The notes below the pieces were generated by a model that ran no database searches, was not told where the DNA came from, and saw only the letters and a program-made list of their open reading frames with translations. This document shows, one piece after another, positions 45,702-54,692 of a DNA stretch of 64,000 nucleotides (position 1 is its first letter; every line of letters begins with the position of its first letter). The position numbers and the translations under genes were made by a program. Source of the stretch: Larsenimonas suaedae (lineage in GTDB: Bacteria > Pseudomonadota > Gammaproteobacteria > Pseudomonadales > Halomonadaceae); NCBI RefSeq assembly GCF_023712105.1, contig NZ_JAMLJI010000002.1, positions 372,001 to 436,000 of the forward strand, read 5' to 3'.

Positions 45702-46723
45702 GCCGCCTCCTCGACCCGTTTGGGCGTGAACTTTTCGTAGTAGAAGCCGGCCGGCTGCTGGCCAAGACTTTCAAAGTGCGTCAGCACTGCATCGACCATG
45801 GGCGGTGGCCCGCAGAGATAGACATCGACATCGCCGTCGTTGAGCATCTCGGCGGCCAGGTGATGGGTAACGTAGCCCTTGCGCGGATGATCGCTGGTCT
45901 CATCCACCACGACCGTTGTATAGGCAAAGTCCGGCAGTGCTTCGGTGAAGGCGTCGAGCGCCTCGCACTTGACCAGATGATCGTCTTGGTTGACGCCGTA
46001 GATCAGATGCACCGGCTGCTCACAGCCCTGCGCCTGTAACTGGGCGAGCATCGCAAGCATCGGCGCCAGCCCGGTGCCGCCGGCCAGCATCAGAATCGGC
46101 CGGCTGACCGGGCGCAGATAGAAGCTGCCCAGCGGCCCCCTGAGCGTTATGCGATCGCCGGGCGCCGCCCGCTCGCGCAGATAGCCGCTCATGCGCCCGT
46201 CAGGAACGTTGCGAATCAGGAAGGTCGCGCGGGTCTCGCCCGGCGCCGAACTGAACGAGTAGGCGCGATATTCATTTTCACCGGGAATATCGATGTTGAC
46301 GTACTGACCGGGCAGAAAGCCCAGTTCTGCGCCCTCATCCAGATCGATGCTCAGCTCGAGACTGTCGTCCGACAGCGTCTCAACGCCGGCCAGCGTGCCG
46401 GCGTACTCGCCGATGCCGGTCTTGCAGCGCGTCGAGTCAGCGGCGATGCGGACGACGCAGTCCGAGGCGGGCACCATTTGACAGGTCAGCACCTGGCCGC
46501 GGGCGGCTTCTTCATCGGAGAGCGCCTCCTCCAGGTACTCGTCACCGAGATCGAACTCGCCCCGCTCGCACTGGCCCTTGCAGGTACCACAGACGCCGTC
46601 GGAGCAGTCCATGGGTAGATTGATGCGCTGGCGATAGGCGGCGTCGAGCACCGTTTCGTTGTCACGGCACTGAATGAAGCGGGTGACGCCGTCCTCGAAG
46701 TTGAGTGCAATGCGGTATTCCAT
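45698..46723 (-). CDS. benC: Benzoate 1,2-dioxygenase reductase component
   Basis: This 341-residue electron-transfer protein joins an N-terminal [2Fe-2S] ferredoxin (CSDGVCGTCKGQC with a later Cys) to FAD (RAYSFSSAPG) and NADH (GGTGLAPMLAML) domains. It passes electrons from NADH to BenAB. The start at 46723 (MEYRIALNFEDGV) follows GGGAGAGG and is 22 bases after benB. The longer frame to 46765 overlaps benB. Confidence 0.93.
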   Translation of the reverse strand: MEYRIALNFEDGVTRFIQCRDNETVLDAAYRQRINLPMDCSDGVCGTCKGQCERGEFDLGDEYLEEALSDEEAARGQVLTCQMVPASDCVVRIAADSTRCKTGIGEYAGTLAGVETLSDDSLELSIDLDEGAELGFLPGQYVNIDIPGENEYRAYSFSSAPGETRATFLIRNVPDGRMSGYLRERAAPGDRITLRGPLGSFYLRPVSRPILMLAGGTGLAPMLAMLAQLQAQGCEQPVHLIYGVNQDDHLVKCEALDAFTEALPDFAYTTVVVDETSDHPRKGYVTHHLAAEMLNDGDVDVYLCGPPPMVDAVLTHFESLGQQPAGFYYEKFTPKRVEEAA

Positions 46724-46745
46724 GACGTTTCCTCTCCCGGCGCCA

Positions 46746-47237
46746 TCAGATGTGATAGATATCAATTACCTGGTGGATGTAGTCGTTGTTGAGCACCACC
46801 TTCTTTTCGCGGATCAGAGGCGTCTCGCCGCTGATATCGAGTCTGTAGAACGAGGTGCCAAAAAAGCTGTGGGTCTCGTGGTAGCGGTGGCTCAGGTTGT
46901 GCCAGTTAAAGCGCAGATGAAGTTGCCCAGCCTTTTCCGAGAGGATCTCGATATTCGAGAGCTGATGGGTCACCCGCGGCTCGGGAATGCTGGTGGCGCC
47001 AGAGCGCTCGGTCTTGATCCGGTAGACACGATCCTCCAGCCCCTGGCGGCTGGGGTAGTAGATCAGCGAAATTTCGCGGTGCGGATCCTCGGTGAGCCGG
47101 TCTTCGTCATCCCAGGCCGGCATCCAGAACACCGCGTCCTCGTGGTAGCAGGTCAGCCATTCGTCCCACTGGCGGTCGTCCAGCAGCCTGGCTTCACGAA
47201 ACAGAAACGCCTGTACATCAAGATAATCGAGACTCAT
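46746..47237 (-). CDS. benB: Benzoate 1,2-dioxygenase small subunit
   Basis: This 163-residue beta subunit (MSLDYLDVQAFLFREARLL...) has the ring-hydroxylating beta fold and is structural in the hetero-hexamer with BenA. Family landmarks are DRQWDEWL, the DEDRLTEDPH region and FYRLDISGE. The ATG overlaps the benA stop by four bases. Confidence 0.93.
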   Translation of the reverse strand: MSLDYLDVQAFLFREARLLDDRQWDEWLTCYHEDAVFWMPAWDDEDRLTEDPHREISLIYYPSRQGLEDRVYRIKTERSGATSIPEPRVTHQLSNIEILSEKAGQLHLRFNWHNLSHRYHETHSFFGTSFYRLDISGETPLIREKKVVLNNDYIHQVIDIYHI

Positions 47238-48619
47238 GCCGCGTCCTCCTCGTCGCCGGTGCTGGTGACGATCAGCTGCGAGCGCTCACGCTCAACGGCG
47301 CGCAGCATCTGCTCGACCCAGTGCTTGTGGTGCAGAACATAGAGCCCCTCATCCTCGGGAGAGGCCCCGCTCAGGAGCGGTTTCATGTCGACGGCGCGGG
47401 CGTTGTCATCCGGCCCCTCGATCCACTGCCTGGCGCCGCGGCTCAGGTCGTTCCATTCGAGATTTTCCGCGGCGTAGCCGTTCTGGCAGGCGCGAAACTC
47501 TTCCAGATCGTCCGGCGTGCCCATGCCGCTGACGTTGAAGAAATCCTCGTACTGGCGGATGCGCAGCGCCCTGCTTTCATCGGATTCGCCCTTCGGCGCG
47601 AAACACACGATGGTGACCTCGCTCTTGTCCACCGCCAGCGGCCGAATGGTGCGCAACTGGGTAGAGAACTGATCCATCAGGTAAACGTTGGGATAGAGAC
47701 ACAGATTGCGGGTCTGATTGACGATGGCATCGCCGCGCGCCTCGCCGAACTCGGCGTTGATCTCGTCGCGACGCTGATAGACCGGCCGGACTTCGGGGTT
47801 GATCAGCCGGGTCCACAGCATCATGTGGCCGTTTTCGTAGGAGTAGAACCCGCCCATGCTCTTCGACCAGCCGTTGGCATCGACTGCCCGGGTACCGCCC
47901 TTGTCGTAGTCGCGCCGCTCCATGGTGGATGCGTAGTTCCAGTGCACGGAGCTGACGTGATAGCCGTCGGCGCCGTTCTCTGCTCCCAGCTTCCAGTTGC
48001 CGTCGAAGGTGTAGGTCGAGGTGCCGCGCAGAACCTCAAGGCCTTCAGGGGCCTGATCAACGATGTTGTCGATGATTTTGGTCGTCTCGCCCAGATGCTC
48101 GGTCAGGGGCACGACGTCGTCGCTAAGGCTTCCGAACAGGAAACCGCGGTAGTTCTCAAAGCGCGGCAGATGCTTGAGGTCGTGCGAGCCGTCCTGCTTG
48201 AAACCTTCGGGGTAGGCGCCTGTCTTTTCGTTCTTGGCCTTGAGAAGACGACCGTCGTTTTTGAACGACCAGCCGTGAAAGGGACAGGTCAGCGTGGTCT
48301 TGTTGCCTCGACGTTTGCGGCACAGGGTGGCACCGCGGTGGCTGCAGGTATTGAGCATGCCATGCAGCTCGCCGTCCTTGTCGCGGGTGATGATGACCGG
48401 CTGGCGTCCCATGAACAGGGTGAAATAATCACCCGCTTCGGGGATCTGGCTTTCGTGGGCCATGAATAGCCAGTTACCCTCGAAGATGTGCTTCAGCTCC
48501 AGCTCGAAAAAGGCTGGATCGGTGAACATGCTGCGGTGGCAGCGAAAGATGCCTTGTTCGGGATCATCCTGAACAACGTTGCGAACACGGGTTTCGAGTT
48601 GATCAAGCTGTGTTGTCAT
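47234..48619 (-). CDS. benA: Benzoate 1,2-dioxygenase large subunit
   Basis: This 461-residue catalytic subunit has a Rieske cluster (CSHRGATLC and CPFHGW) and the mononuclear iron site in NGADGYHVSSVHW. It converts benzoate to the cis-1,2-diol. Start 48619 (MTTQLDQLETRV) follows GAGGAG. It lies 97 bases after catA on the same strand, a spacer that contains a duplicated 15-bp sequence. Confidence 0.95.
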   Translation of the reverse strand: MTTQLDQLETRVRNVVQDDPEQGIFRCHRSMFTDPAFFELELKHIFEGNWLFMAHESQIPEAGDYFTLFMGRQPVIITRDKDGELHGMLNTCSHRGATLCRKRRGNKTTLTCPFHGWSFKNDGRLLKAKNEKTGAYPEGFKQDGSHDLKHLPRFENYRGFLFGSLSDDVVPLTEHLGETTKIIDNIVDQAPEGLEVLRGTSTYTFDGNWKLGAENGADGYHVSSVHWNYASTMERRDYDKGGTRAVDANGWSKSMGGFYSYENGHMMLWTRLINPEVRPVYQRRDEINAEFGEARGDAIVNQTRNLCLYPNVYLMDQFSTQLRTIRPLAVDKSEVTIVCFAPKGESDESRALRIRQYEDFFNVSGMGTPDDLEEFRACQNGYAAENLEWNDLSRGARQWIEGPDDNARAVDMKPLLSGASPEDEGLYVLHHKHWVEQMLRAVERERSQLIVTSTGDEEDAA

Positions 48620-48664
48620 GATCGCGCTCCTCAATGATGGTTATCGTCTGCTGATGGCGTCAGC

Positions 48665-48697
48665 GTCACGGTGTCAGGCGATGTCACGGTGTCAGGC
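48665..48697. repeat. 15-bp direct repeat between catA and benA
   Basis: GTCACGGTGTCAGGC occurs twice with three bases between copies. It could be a regulatory site pair or a slippage scar. Confidence 0.6.
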
Positions 48698-48716
48698 AAT
48701 GACCACGACGGACGGT

Positions 48717-49688
48717 CTAGACCCTTGCCGCTCCAGCCAGCCGGCTGGCCAGGTCGTGCTCGTCTTCCTTCGCCCGCGGCCGGGCGTGACGGGTTTCAAG
48801 AGCGGCTTCATCGGTTGGCGACAGTTCGATGTCGAACACCACCTGAGAAAACGCCCCGTCCAGTCCACGCTGGTCGATCTCGCTAACGTCCTCGATGCGC
48901 TCGGCGGGAATCACCAGCTCTTCGCGGGTGGCAAAGGCGAAATCATCAAAGGTGTAGGGGTCGCCGGCCAGGTTGATCTGAGTGGTGAGGTGCTGGTGGC
49001 CGGGCGCCGAGATAAAGAAGTGAATGTGGGCCGGGCGTTCGCCGTGGCGGCCGAGCGACTTGAGAACGACGTCGGTCGGTGCGCCTTCGGGAACGCCATA
49101 CCCGGAAGGAATAATGCTGTGGGCGGTATAGCGGCCGTCGCTGTCGGTGTAGATCGTGCGGCGCAGGTTGTATTCAGACTGCGAGGGATCGAAAAAGGAG
49201 TAGCCGCCCTTGTCGTTGGCGTGCCAGATCTCGACCTTGGCGCCCTTTATTGGCGTACCGTCGACGTCGCGGACCTGACCGGTCAGCCACATGGTCTCGC
49301 CCTCGGTGGCCTCATCGCTCATACGGACGAAACCGTCAGCTTCCGGGGCGCCTGCCACGTAAAGCGGCCCTTCGATGGTGCGCGGCGTACCGCCGGTGCG
49401 ATGCGCTTCGGCGTCGATGGCGTCGTGGCGCATGTCGAGAAAGTGATCGAATCCAAGGCCCGGCGAGAGCAGGCCGAACTGGGTCTGGCTGCCAAGCGCG
49501 TTAAGCAGGTTGATGCCCGCCCAGTACTCGTCTTCGGTGATATCGAAGTCATCGATCAGCCGGAATAGATCACCGACCAGCCGATGAATGATCTGCTTGG
49601 CACGCTCGCTGCCGCCCGGGTTTTCAAGACCGCTGATTCTGACAAGAAAGTCCTGCACATCCGGGGTATCAAAGATCTTTACGCTCAT
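48717..49688 (-). CDS. catA: Catechol 1,2-dioxygenase
   Basis: This 323-residue intradiol enzyme cleaves catechol to cis,cis-muconate. An N-terminal helical linker domain precedes the catalytic barrel, with iron ligands in the GRYTAHSIIPSGYG (two Tyr) and RPAHIHFFISAPGHQ (two His) segments. GAGGTAG precedes ATG 49688. It sits between catC and benA in an unusual catBCA-ben order. Confidence 0.95.
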   Translation of the reverse strand: MSVKIFDTPDVQDFLVRISGLENPGGSERAKQIIHRLVGDLFRLIDDFDITEDEYWAGINLLNALGSQTQFGLLSPGLGFDHFLDMRHDAIDAEAHRTGGTPRTIEGPLYVAGAPEADGFVRMSDEATEGETMWLTGQVRDVDGTPIKGAKVEIWHANDKGGYSFFDPSQSEYNLRRTIYTDSDGRYTAHSIIPSGYGVPEGAPTDVVLKSLGRHGERPAHIHFFISAPGHQHLTTQINLAGDPYTFDDFAFATREELVIPAERIEDVSEIDQRGLDGAFSQVVFDIELSPTDEAALETRHARPRAKEDEHDLASRLAGAARV

Positions 49689-49756
49689 GATCACTACCTC
49701 TTTATTCAGGTGGTCTTTTTATTCAGGTGGCCTTCGCTACGATCAAAAACACACGT

Positions 49757-50047
49757 TCAGCGGTCGTCGTCGCGCACCGAGGACGGGTGACGGCACAACG
49801 GGCGCACTTGAATCTCCATATAGGGAAACAGTGGCAACCCACCGAGGATTCGATGAAGCGCCTCGTTGTCCTCGACATCGAAAATGCTGACGTTCGAGTA
49901 GCTGCCGGCGACGCGCCAAAGGTGGCGCCAGGTGCCCTCTTCTTGAAGCTTCTGGGAATAGGCCTTTTCTGTTGCCTTGATCTCGGCGGCCATGTCTTCC
50001 GGCATGTCGTTTGGCAAATGAACGGTCATTTCAACGTGAAACAGCAT
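49757..50047 (-). CDS. catC: Muconolactone delta-isomerase
   Basis: This 96-residue protein (MLFHVEMTVHLPNDM...) has the exact usual length of CatC, which converts muconolactone to beta-ketoadipate enol-lactone as a decamer. AGGAGACGTC precedes ATG 50047, 17 bases after the catB stop. The ORF-like extension to 50065 is not needed. Confidence 0.95.
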   Translation of the reverse strand: MLFHVEMTVHLPNDMPEDMAAEIKATEKAYSQKLQEEGTWRHLWRVAGSYSNVSIFDVEDNEALHRILGGLPLFPYMEIQVRPLCRHPSSVRDDDR

Positions 50048-50064
50048 CGGGACGTCTCCTTGCA

Positions 50065-51183
50065 TCAGGTGCGGGTGTAAAAACTCAAACGGTCTTCGTC
50101 GAGGGTGATACCAAGGCCCGGGCTGCGGGGCAGGTCGACGCCGAATTCGTGATAGCGAAGCCCTTCGGTGACGATGTCATCCTTCAAAAGCAGCGGACCG
50201 AACATTTCAGTGCCCCACTCGAGCGATGAAAGTGCAGACCAGGCGTGGAGTGAGGCGGCGGTGCCGATGGTGCCTTCCAGCATGGTGCCGCCGTAGAGGC
50301 CGATGCCCGCGGCCTGTGCCATGCGAGCCAGCGCAATTGCCCCGCGCGGCCCACCGGCCTTGGCGATCTTGAGGGCGAAGGCACCGCTGAAGCCGGCACT
50401 TTGGAGCGTCAGGCCATCGACGGTGTCCTGTACGGCTTCATCGGCAAGTATTGGCACGCTGAACCGATTGGCCAGGCGGGTGAGACCGCACACATTGCGC
50501 GCGGAGATGGGCTGCTCAATCAGTTCGACACCGGCCTCCTCCAGCGCAGCAATGCCTTGCACAGCGGTGGCTTCATCCCAGGCCTGATTGATATCGACCT
50601 GCACGCCGGCGCGGCCTTCGAGCGCGACACAAATTGCCTCGGCATGACGCAGATCATCGCGCAGGGCATTGGCGCCCAGCTTGAGCTTGAACTGCTGGTG
50701 GCGACGCTCGTCCAGACGCTGGAAGGCTTCATCAATGTCCTTCTGGGTATCGCCACTGGCCAGTGTCCAGAGCACAGGCAGGTGATCGTGCACCGCGCCA
50801 CCAAGAAGTGTTGCGACCGAGACGCCAAGGCGCTTGCCCTGACTATCGAGCAACGCGGTTTCCAGTGCCGAGCGGGCAATGGTGTTCCCTCTCACGTGGC
50901 GGTCGAGTCGGGCCATGAGCGCATTGATGTTGTCCGCGGATTGGCCAATCAGAAGCGGCGCCAACCACGCATCAATGTTGCACTTGATGCTTTCGGGGCT
51001 TTCCGCGCTGTAGCTCAGCCCACCAATAGTGGTTGCCTCGCCCAGACCTTCGATGTCATCGGAGGTACGAAGGCGCACGATGACCAGCGTCTGACACGCC
51101 ATGGTGGTCATGGACAATCGATGCGGCCGAATGGTCGGCAAATCGACAAGCTGGGTAGTAATCGACTCGATGATGGCGGGCAT
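50065..51183 (-). CDS. catB: Muconate cycloisomerase
   Basis: This 372-residue enolase-superfamily enzyme turns cis,cis-muconate into muconolactone. It has the KLKLGAN lysine motif, metal ligands in VDINQAWDE, IEQPI and LADEAV, and the later catalytic lysine (LKIAKAGG). It is the first gene of the aromatic run and divergent from the LysR gene. Confidence 0.95.
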   Translation of the reverse strand: MPAIIESITTQLVDLPTIRPHRLSMTTMACQTLVIVRLRTSDDIEGLGEATTIGGLSYSAESPESIKCNIDAWLAPLLIGQSADNINALMARLDRHVRGNTIARSALETALLDSQGKRLGVSVATLLGGAVHDHLPVLWTLASGDTQKDIDEAFQRLDERRHQQFKLKLGANALRDDLRHAEAICVALEGRAGVQVDINQAWDEATAVQGIAALEEAGVELIEQPISARNVCGLTRLANRFSVPILADEAVQDTVDGLTLQSAGFSGAFALKIAKAGGPRGAIALARMAQAAGIGLYGGTMLEGTIGTAASLHAWSALSSLEWGTEMFGPLLLKDDIVTEGLRYHEFGVDLPRSPGLGITLDEDRLSFYTRT

Positions 51184-51272
51184 GGTCGGCCTCTTTGTAG
51201 GGCGGTAATCAGCGATGACCTAAGTCTGATTGCCCCTGCCGCACCGAAAAAATATCGTTTGGGTCGCCACCC

Positions 51273-51287
51273 ATACCCGGAAGGTAT
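51273..51287. promoter_or_regulatory. BenM/CatM-type operator overlapping the regulator's ribosome-binding site
   Basis: ATACCCGGAAGGTAT is an exact ATAC-N7-GTAT, the consensus recognised by CatM and BenM. It lies two bases before the regulator's ATG and includes its GGAAGG Shine-Dalgarno, and it is about 90 bases upstream of catB. Autoregulation and catB control are likely. Confidence 0.75.
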
Positions 51288-51289
51288 TC

Positions 51290-52189
51290 ATGGACATTCG
51301 CCAACTGCGCTATTTCTGTACGGTCGCTGAAGAGCTCAACATGACTCGCGCAGCCGAACGGCTGCACATGGCGCAACCGCCCTTGACGCGGCGCATCAAG
51401 CAGCTGGAGACCGAATTGGGCACGTCCCTGTTTGAGCGTCAGGCACGCGGACTGGCGCTGACACCGGAAGGCAAGTTCTTTCTTGAGCACGCCCTACAAA
51501 TTCTGGAGAAGGTCGATACCACCGTGGCTGCCACACGGCGCATGGCGCGCCGCGGGCATCAGGTGTTCGGGATAGGAATGGTTGGCTCACTGCTGTTTGG
51601 ACAGTTGCCGCAGTTGATTCGCCGTCTACGGCAAACGGATGACATCGAGCTTTTACTACTGGAGTTGACCACAGTGAGCCAGATCCAAGCGCTCAAGGCC
51701 GGCCGGATTGACATCGGGTTTGGCCGTTTGAGGGTCGATGATCCGGACATTGTGCAGGAAGTGCTGTTCGACGAGCCGATTGTGGCGGCGCTTCCGGTAT
51801 CGCATCCGCTGGCAAACACCACGCCAACACTTGCCGAGTTGGCCCAGTACCCACTGATCATCTACCCGGCAGCGCCAAGGCCCAGCTACGCCGATACGGT
51901 CTTGAGCCTGTTTCGCCTGCGAGGGCTTAGAGTGCGAGTGATTCAGGAAACCAACGAGCTTCAGACCGCGATCGGCCTGGTCGCGTCCGATCTGGGCTTT
52001 AGCCTGGTTCCTGAGCAGGTGATGCGAATGCATCGCGACGAAATTACCTATGTGCGCCTGGCCGAGCCCAACATCACCTCGCCCATAATCTGTAGTCGCC
52101 GTCGCGAACCCGCCACACCGGCCATGACCCTGACCAATGACATTCTGAAAGAGCTGGTTGCCAACCGGCTCGAGGGGCGTTATCCATGA
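51290..52189 (+). CDS. catR: LysR-family regulator of benzoate/catechol genes (BenM/CatM/CatR-like)
   Basis: This 299-residue regulator has an N-terminal winged helix (MDIRQLRYFCTVAEELNMTRAAERLHMAQPPLTRRI is the standard LysR opening in pieces) and an effector-binding domain expected to sense cis,cis-muconate and perhaps benzoate. It is divergent from catB and carries the ATAC-N7-GTAT site in the shared spacer. Start 51290 is supported by that GGAAGG. CatR, CatM and BenM cannot be told apart by sequence reading alone. Confidence 0.88.
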   Translation: MDIRQLRYFCTVAEELNMTRAAERLHMAQPPLTRRIKQLETELGTSLFERQARGLALTPEGKFFLEHALQILEKVDTTVAATRRMARRGHQVFGIGMVGSLLFGQLPQLIRRLRQTDDIELLLLELTTVSQIQALKAGRIDIGFGRLRVDDPDIVQEVLFDEPIVAALPVSHPLANTTPTLAELAQYPLIIYPAAPRPSYADTVLSLFRLRGLRVRVIQETNELQTAIGLVASDLGFSLVPEQVMRMHRDEITYVRLAEPNITSPIICSRRREPATPAMTLTNDILKELVANRLEGRYP

Positions 52190-52251
52190 CCTCAGCACCA
52201 CTAGAGACTACGACCAACGATACTCGGAAACTGAGCCTAAGGCGCCGAAAC

Positions 52252-54474
52252 TCAAGGCATGGATACCGTCTTGTCTCTCAAAAACAGTTGCTCGAACGCC
52301 TCAGCCTGCATTGGCGCTCCGTAGAGATACCCCTGCGCTTCCAGACACCCGTTCTGCTCGAGAAAGGCCATCTGGGCCGGGGTTTCCACCCCTTCGGCGA
52401 TCACATCGAGCCCGAAATTTCGCCCCAGATACAGCACGGCCTTGATCACCGCGGCATCGGCCTGGCTTTCGGTCATGTCCTTGACGAAGGTGCGGTCGAT
52501 CTTTAAGCGGGTAACCGGGTATTCCTTGAGCATGCTCAGCGAGGCGTAGCCCGTTCCATAATCATCGAAGGCAAGCCCGATGCCGGCAGCGCGCAGGTCG
52601 TTCAATAGCTTGAGCGTGAGGCTGTCGCTTCGAAGCAGCGTACTTTCAACCAGTTCGAGCTCAAGCGCCGAAGGCGGCAGGTCGAATTCGGCCAGTATCC
52701 GAGTCACGACCGTCAATAGCCTCGGCGTTCGAAGCTGCGAGTCGAACAGATTCACGCCGATGCGAAGCGCCGGAAAGGTCTTTCGCCACCGCGCGATCTG
52801 CTCGCAGGCGGTGCGAATGATCCACTCGCCCACGGCGTTGGCCGAAGGCTTCTTGCCAAGCACTCCGATGAATTCGTCCGGACTCAAGAGCCCACGCTCC
52901 GGATGGTTCCAGCGAATCAGGGCCTCGGCGCCGGTAAGGCGACCATCTCGGGTGGCAAATTGGGGCTGATAGTAGATCTCGAACTCGCCGTTCTTGAAGG
53001 CGTGATTGAGCTCTTTCTCAAACGCCTTTCGCGCCTGGGCCACATCCTGAAAGGCCGGCTCGAACACCACGCAGCCGCCCTTGCCGTTTTCCTTGGCGCG
53101 GTAGAGCGCCAGATCGGCGGCGCCCAGTAGCTGCCCGGAGTTCGATCCGTGCTTGGGCGCACGGGCAATACCGACACTGACGCCGATATCGCCGCGCCGC
53201 CCGCCGGACAACGCGTAAGGTTCTGAAAGCTCCGAGATGATGGCATTGCCCAGTTGCACCGCCTTGGTCACATCATTGCCCGGCATCGAGATCACAAACT
53301 CATCGCCGCCGAAGCGGGCGATGTCCATGGTGTCATCGCAGAGGGCACGCAGACGCAGCGCCACGCCCTTGAGCACGTCGTCGCCCGCTGAATGGCCGAA
53401 GGTATCGTTGATGGCCTTGAAGCCATCGAGATCCATCATGAGGACAGTGGCGCGGCAGGCACGCTCGAGTTGTTCATCCAGCGCCTGGCGCCAGTAACCG
53501 CGGTTATAAAGATTCGTCAACGGGTCCGTGGACGCCAGATGGTAAAGCCGCTGTTCGTTCAACTTGCGTTCGGTGATGTCGCGCACGATCGCGCCGATAC
53601 TGAGCGTGTCGCCCTCATGCCACACCGACAGTGAAAATTCGGCGGCAAACTCTCGGCCGTTTTTCTTGAGCCCGGGAAGTTCAATGGGCTTTTTGGGCAG
53701 CCGCCAGGCATCGCCGCCCTCGAGCGCGGCGATGCGCTGCTCATAGCGCGCGCGCCAGCTGTCGGGTACCAGAATATGGCCGGGCCTTCCGACCACTTCG
53801 TCTGCGTTGTAACCGAAGATACGCTCGGCCGCGCCGTTCCAGTACTGAATGATGCCGCGGGCGTCGAAAAACAGGATGGCGTCGGGCGAGGACGCCGCCA
53901 CATTGTTGAACCGCGCCTCGTTGATGCGTTTCAAATGCTCAAGCCGTCGCACTTCGAGCCGGCTCATGATCAGCGCAGCTATATCGGTCAGGTTGCGCTC
54001 GTCGGCAGCGGAAAACTCATGATGTGGCGTCTGGTCGATCAGACAGATCGTGCCGAGCTTTTCACCGCCCGGCGCGCACAGTGGCTTACCGGCATAGAAC
54101 CGGATATACGGTGGGCCAAGCACCAGCCGATTGGTGCTAAAGCGCGGGTCATCTAGGGCATCCGGCACCACCATGACGTCATCCTGCTCGATGGCGTGCA
54201 CACAAAACGAGGAGGACCGTTCGGTCTGGCAGACATCGAGCCCGACCTTGGCCTTGAAGAACTGCTCATCTCTCCCGATCAATGAAATGAGCACGACCGG
54301 TACATTGAACATGCGCGACGTCAAGGCAACCAGGCGATCAAAGTTATCTTCCGGCGCCGTGTTGAGAAGATTGTACTCGGCGAGCACCTTGAGTCGTCTC
54401 TGTTCGCCATCGGGTGGAGCGAACATTTTGAGCCGTCTCGGGTCATCAGCTGGTGAAGGAAGTGAGCAGGGCAC
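52252..54474 (-). CDS. GAF-PAS-GGDEF-EAL cyclic-di-GMP protein
   Basis: This 740-residue protein has a GAF domain (~30-170), a PAS domain (~185-310), GGDEF (~320-480) and EAL (~490-735). The GGDEF motif (RFGGDEF) is canonical. The EAL domain keeps EALIRW, DDYGTGYASL, KIDRTFVKD and AEGVET, so both synthesis and hydrolysis are possible. The start is probably GTG 54474 after AAGG; ATG 54426 is an alternative. It lacks a membrane segment, so it senses a cytoplasmic signal. Confidence 0.9.
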   Translation of the reverse strand: MPCSLPSPADDPRRLKMFAPPDGEQRRLKVLAEYNLLNTAPEDNFDRLVALTSRMFNVPVVLISLIGRDEQFFKAKVGLDVCQTERSSSFCVHAIEQDDVMVVPDALDDPRFSTNRLVLGPPYIRFYAGKPLCAPGGEKLGTICLIDQTPHHEFSAADERNLTDIAALIMSRLEVRRLEHLKRINEARFNNVAASSPDAILFFDARGIIQYWNGAAERIFGYNADEVVGRPGHILVPDSWRARYEQRIAALEGGDAWRLPKKPIELPGLKKNGREFAAEFSLSVWHEGDTLSIGAIVRDITERKLNEQRLYHLASTDPLTNLYNRGYWRQALDEQLERACRATVLMMDLDGFKAINDTFGHSAGDDVLKGVALRLRALCDDTMDIARFGGDEFVISMPGNDVTKAVQLGNAIISELSEPYALSGGRRGDIGVSVGIARAPKHGSNSGQLLGAADLALYRAKENGKGGCVVFEPAFQDVAQARKAFEKELNHAFKNGEFEIYYQPQFATRDGRLTGAEALIRWNHPERGLLSPDEFIGVLGKKPSANAVGEWIIRTACEQIARWRKTFPALRIGVNLFDSQLRTPRLLTVVTRILAEFDLPPSALELELVESTLLRSDSLTLKLLNDLRAAGIGLAFDDYGTGYASLSMLKEYPVTRLKIDRTFVKDMTESQADAAVIKAVLYLGRNFGLDVIAEGVETPAQMAFLEQNGCLEAQGYLYGAPMQAEAFEQLFLRDKTVSMP

Positions 54475-54692
54475 CGGATCGCCTTTTCGTTGAACGAGTG
54501 AATACTGTCGTTAACGACACGTGAGCGACGTTAATGAAGGATGAATCTCAAAAACGAGCGCGAACCGTGCCATCGACCTCGATTGGCCCCAGTGAATCAT
54601 CGCCCGGCATACGGACGTTCTCCCTTACCTAAAGCCCCCGCCGAAACAGGCGTTATTTATCCAATATCAGGCGGTCATCCAGGGGCAACGAG

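Noticed and set aside
47321-48469. 382-codon plus-strand frame opposite benA
   Set aside because: Shadow of benA; no ribosome-binding site or domain.
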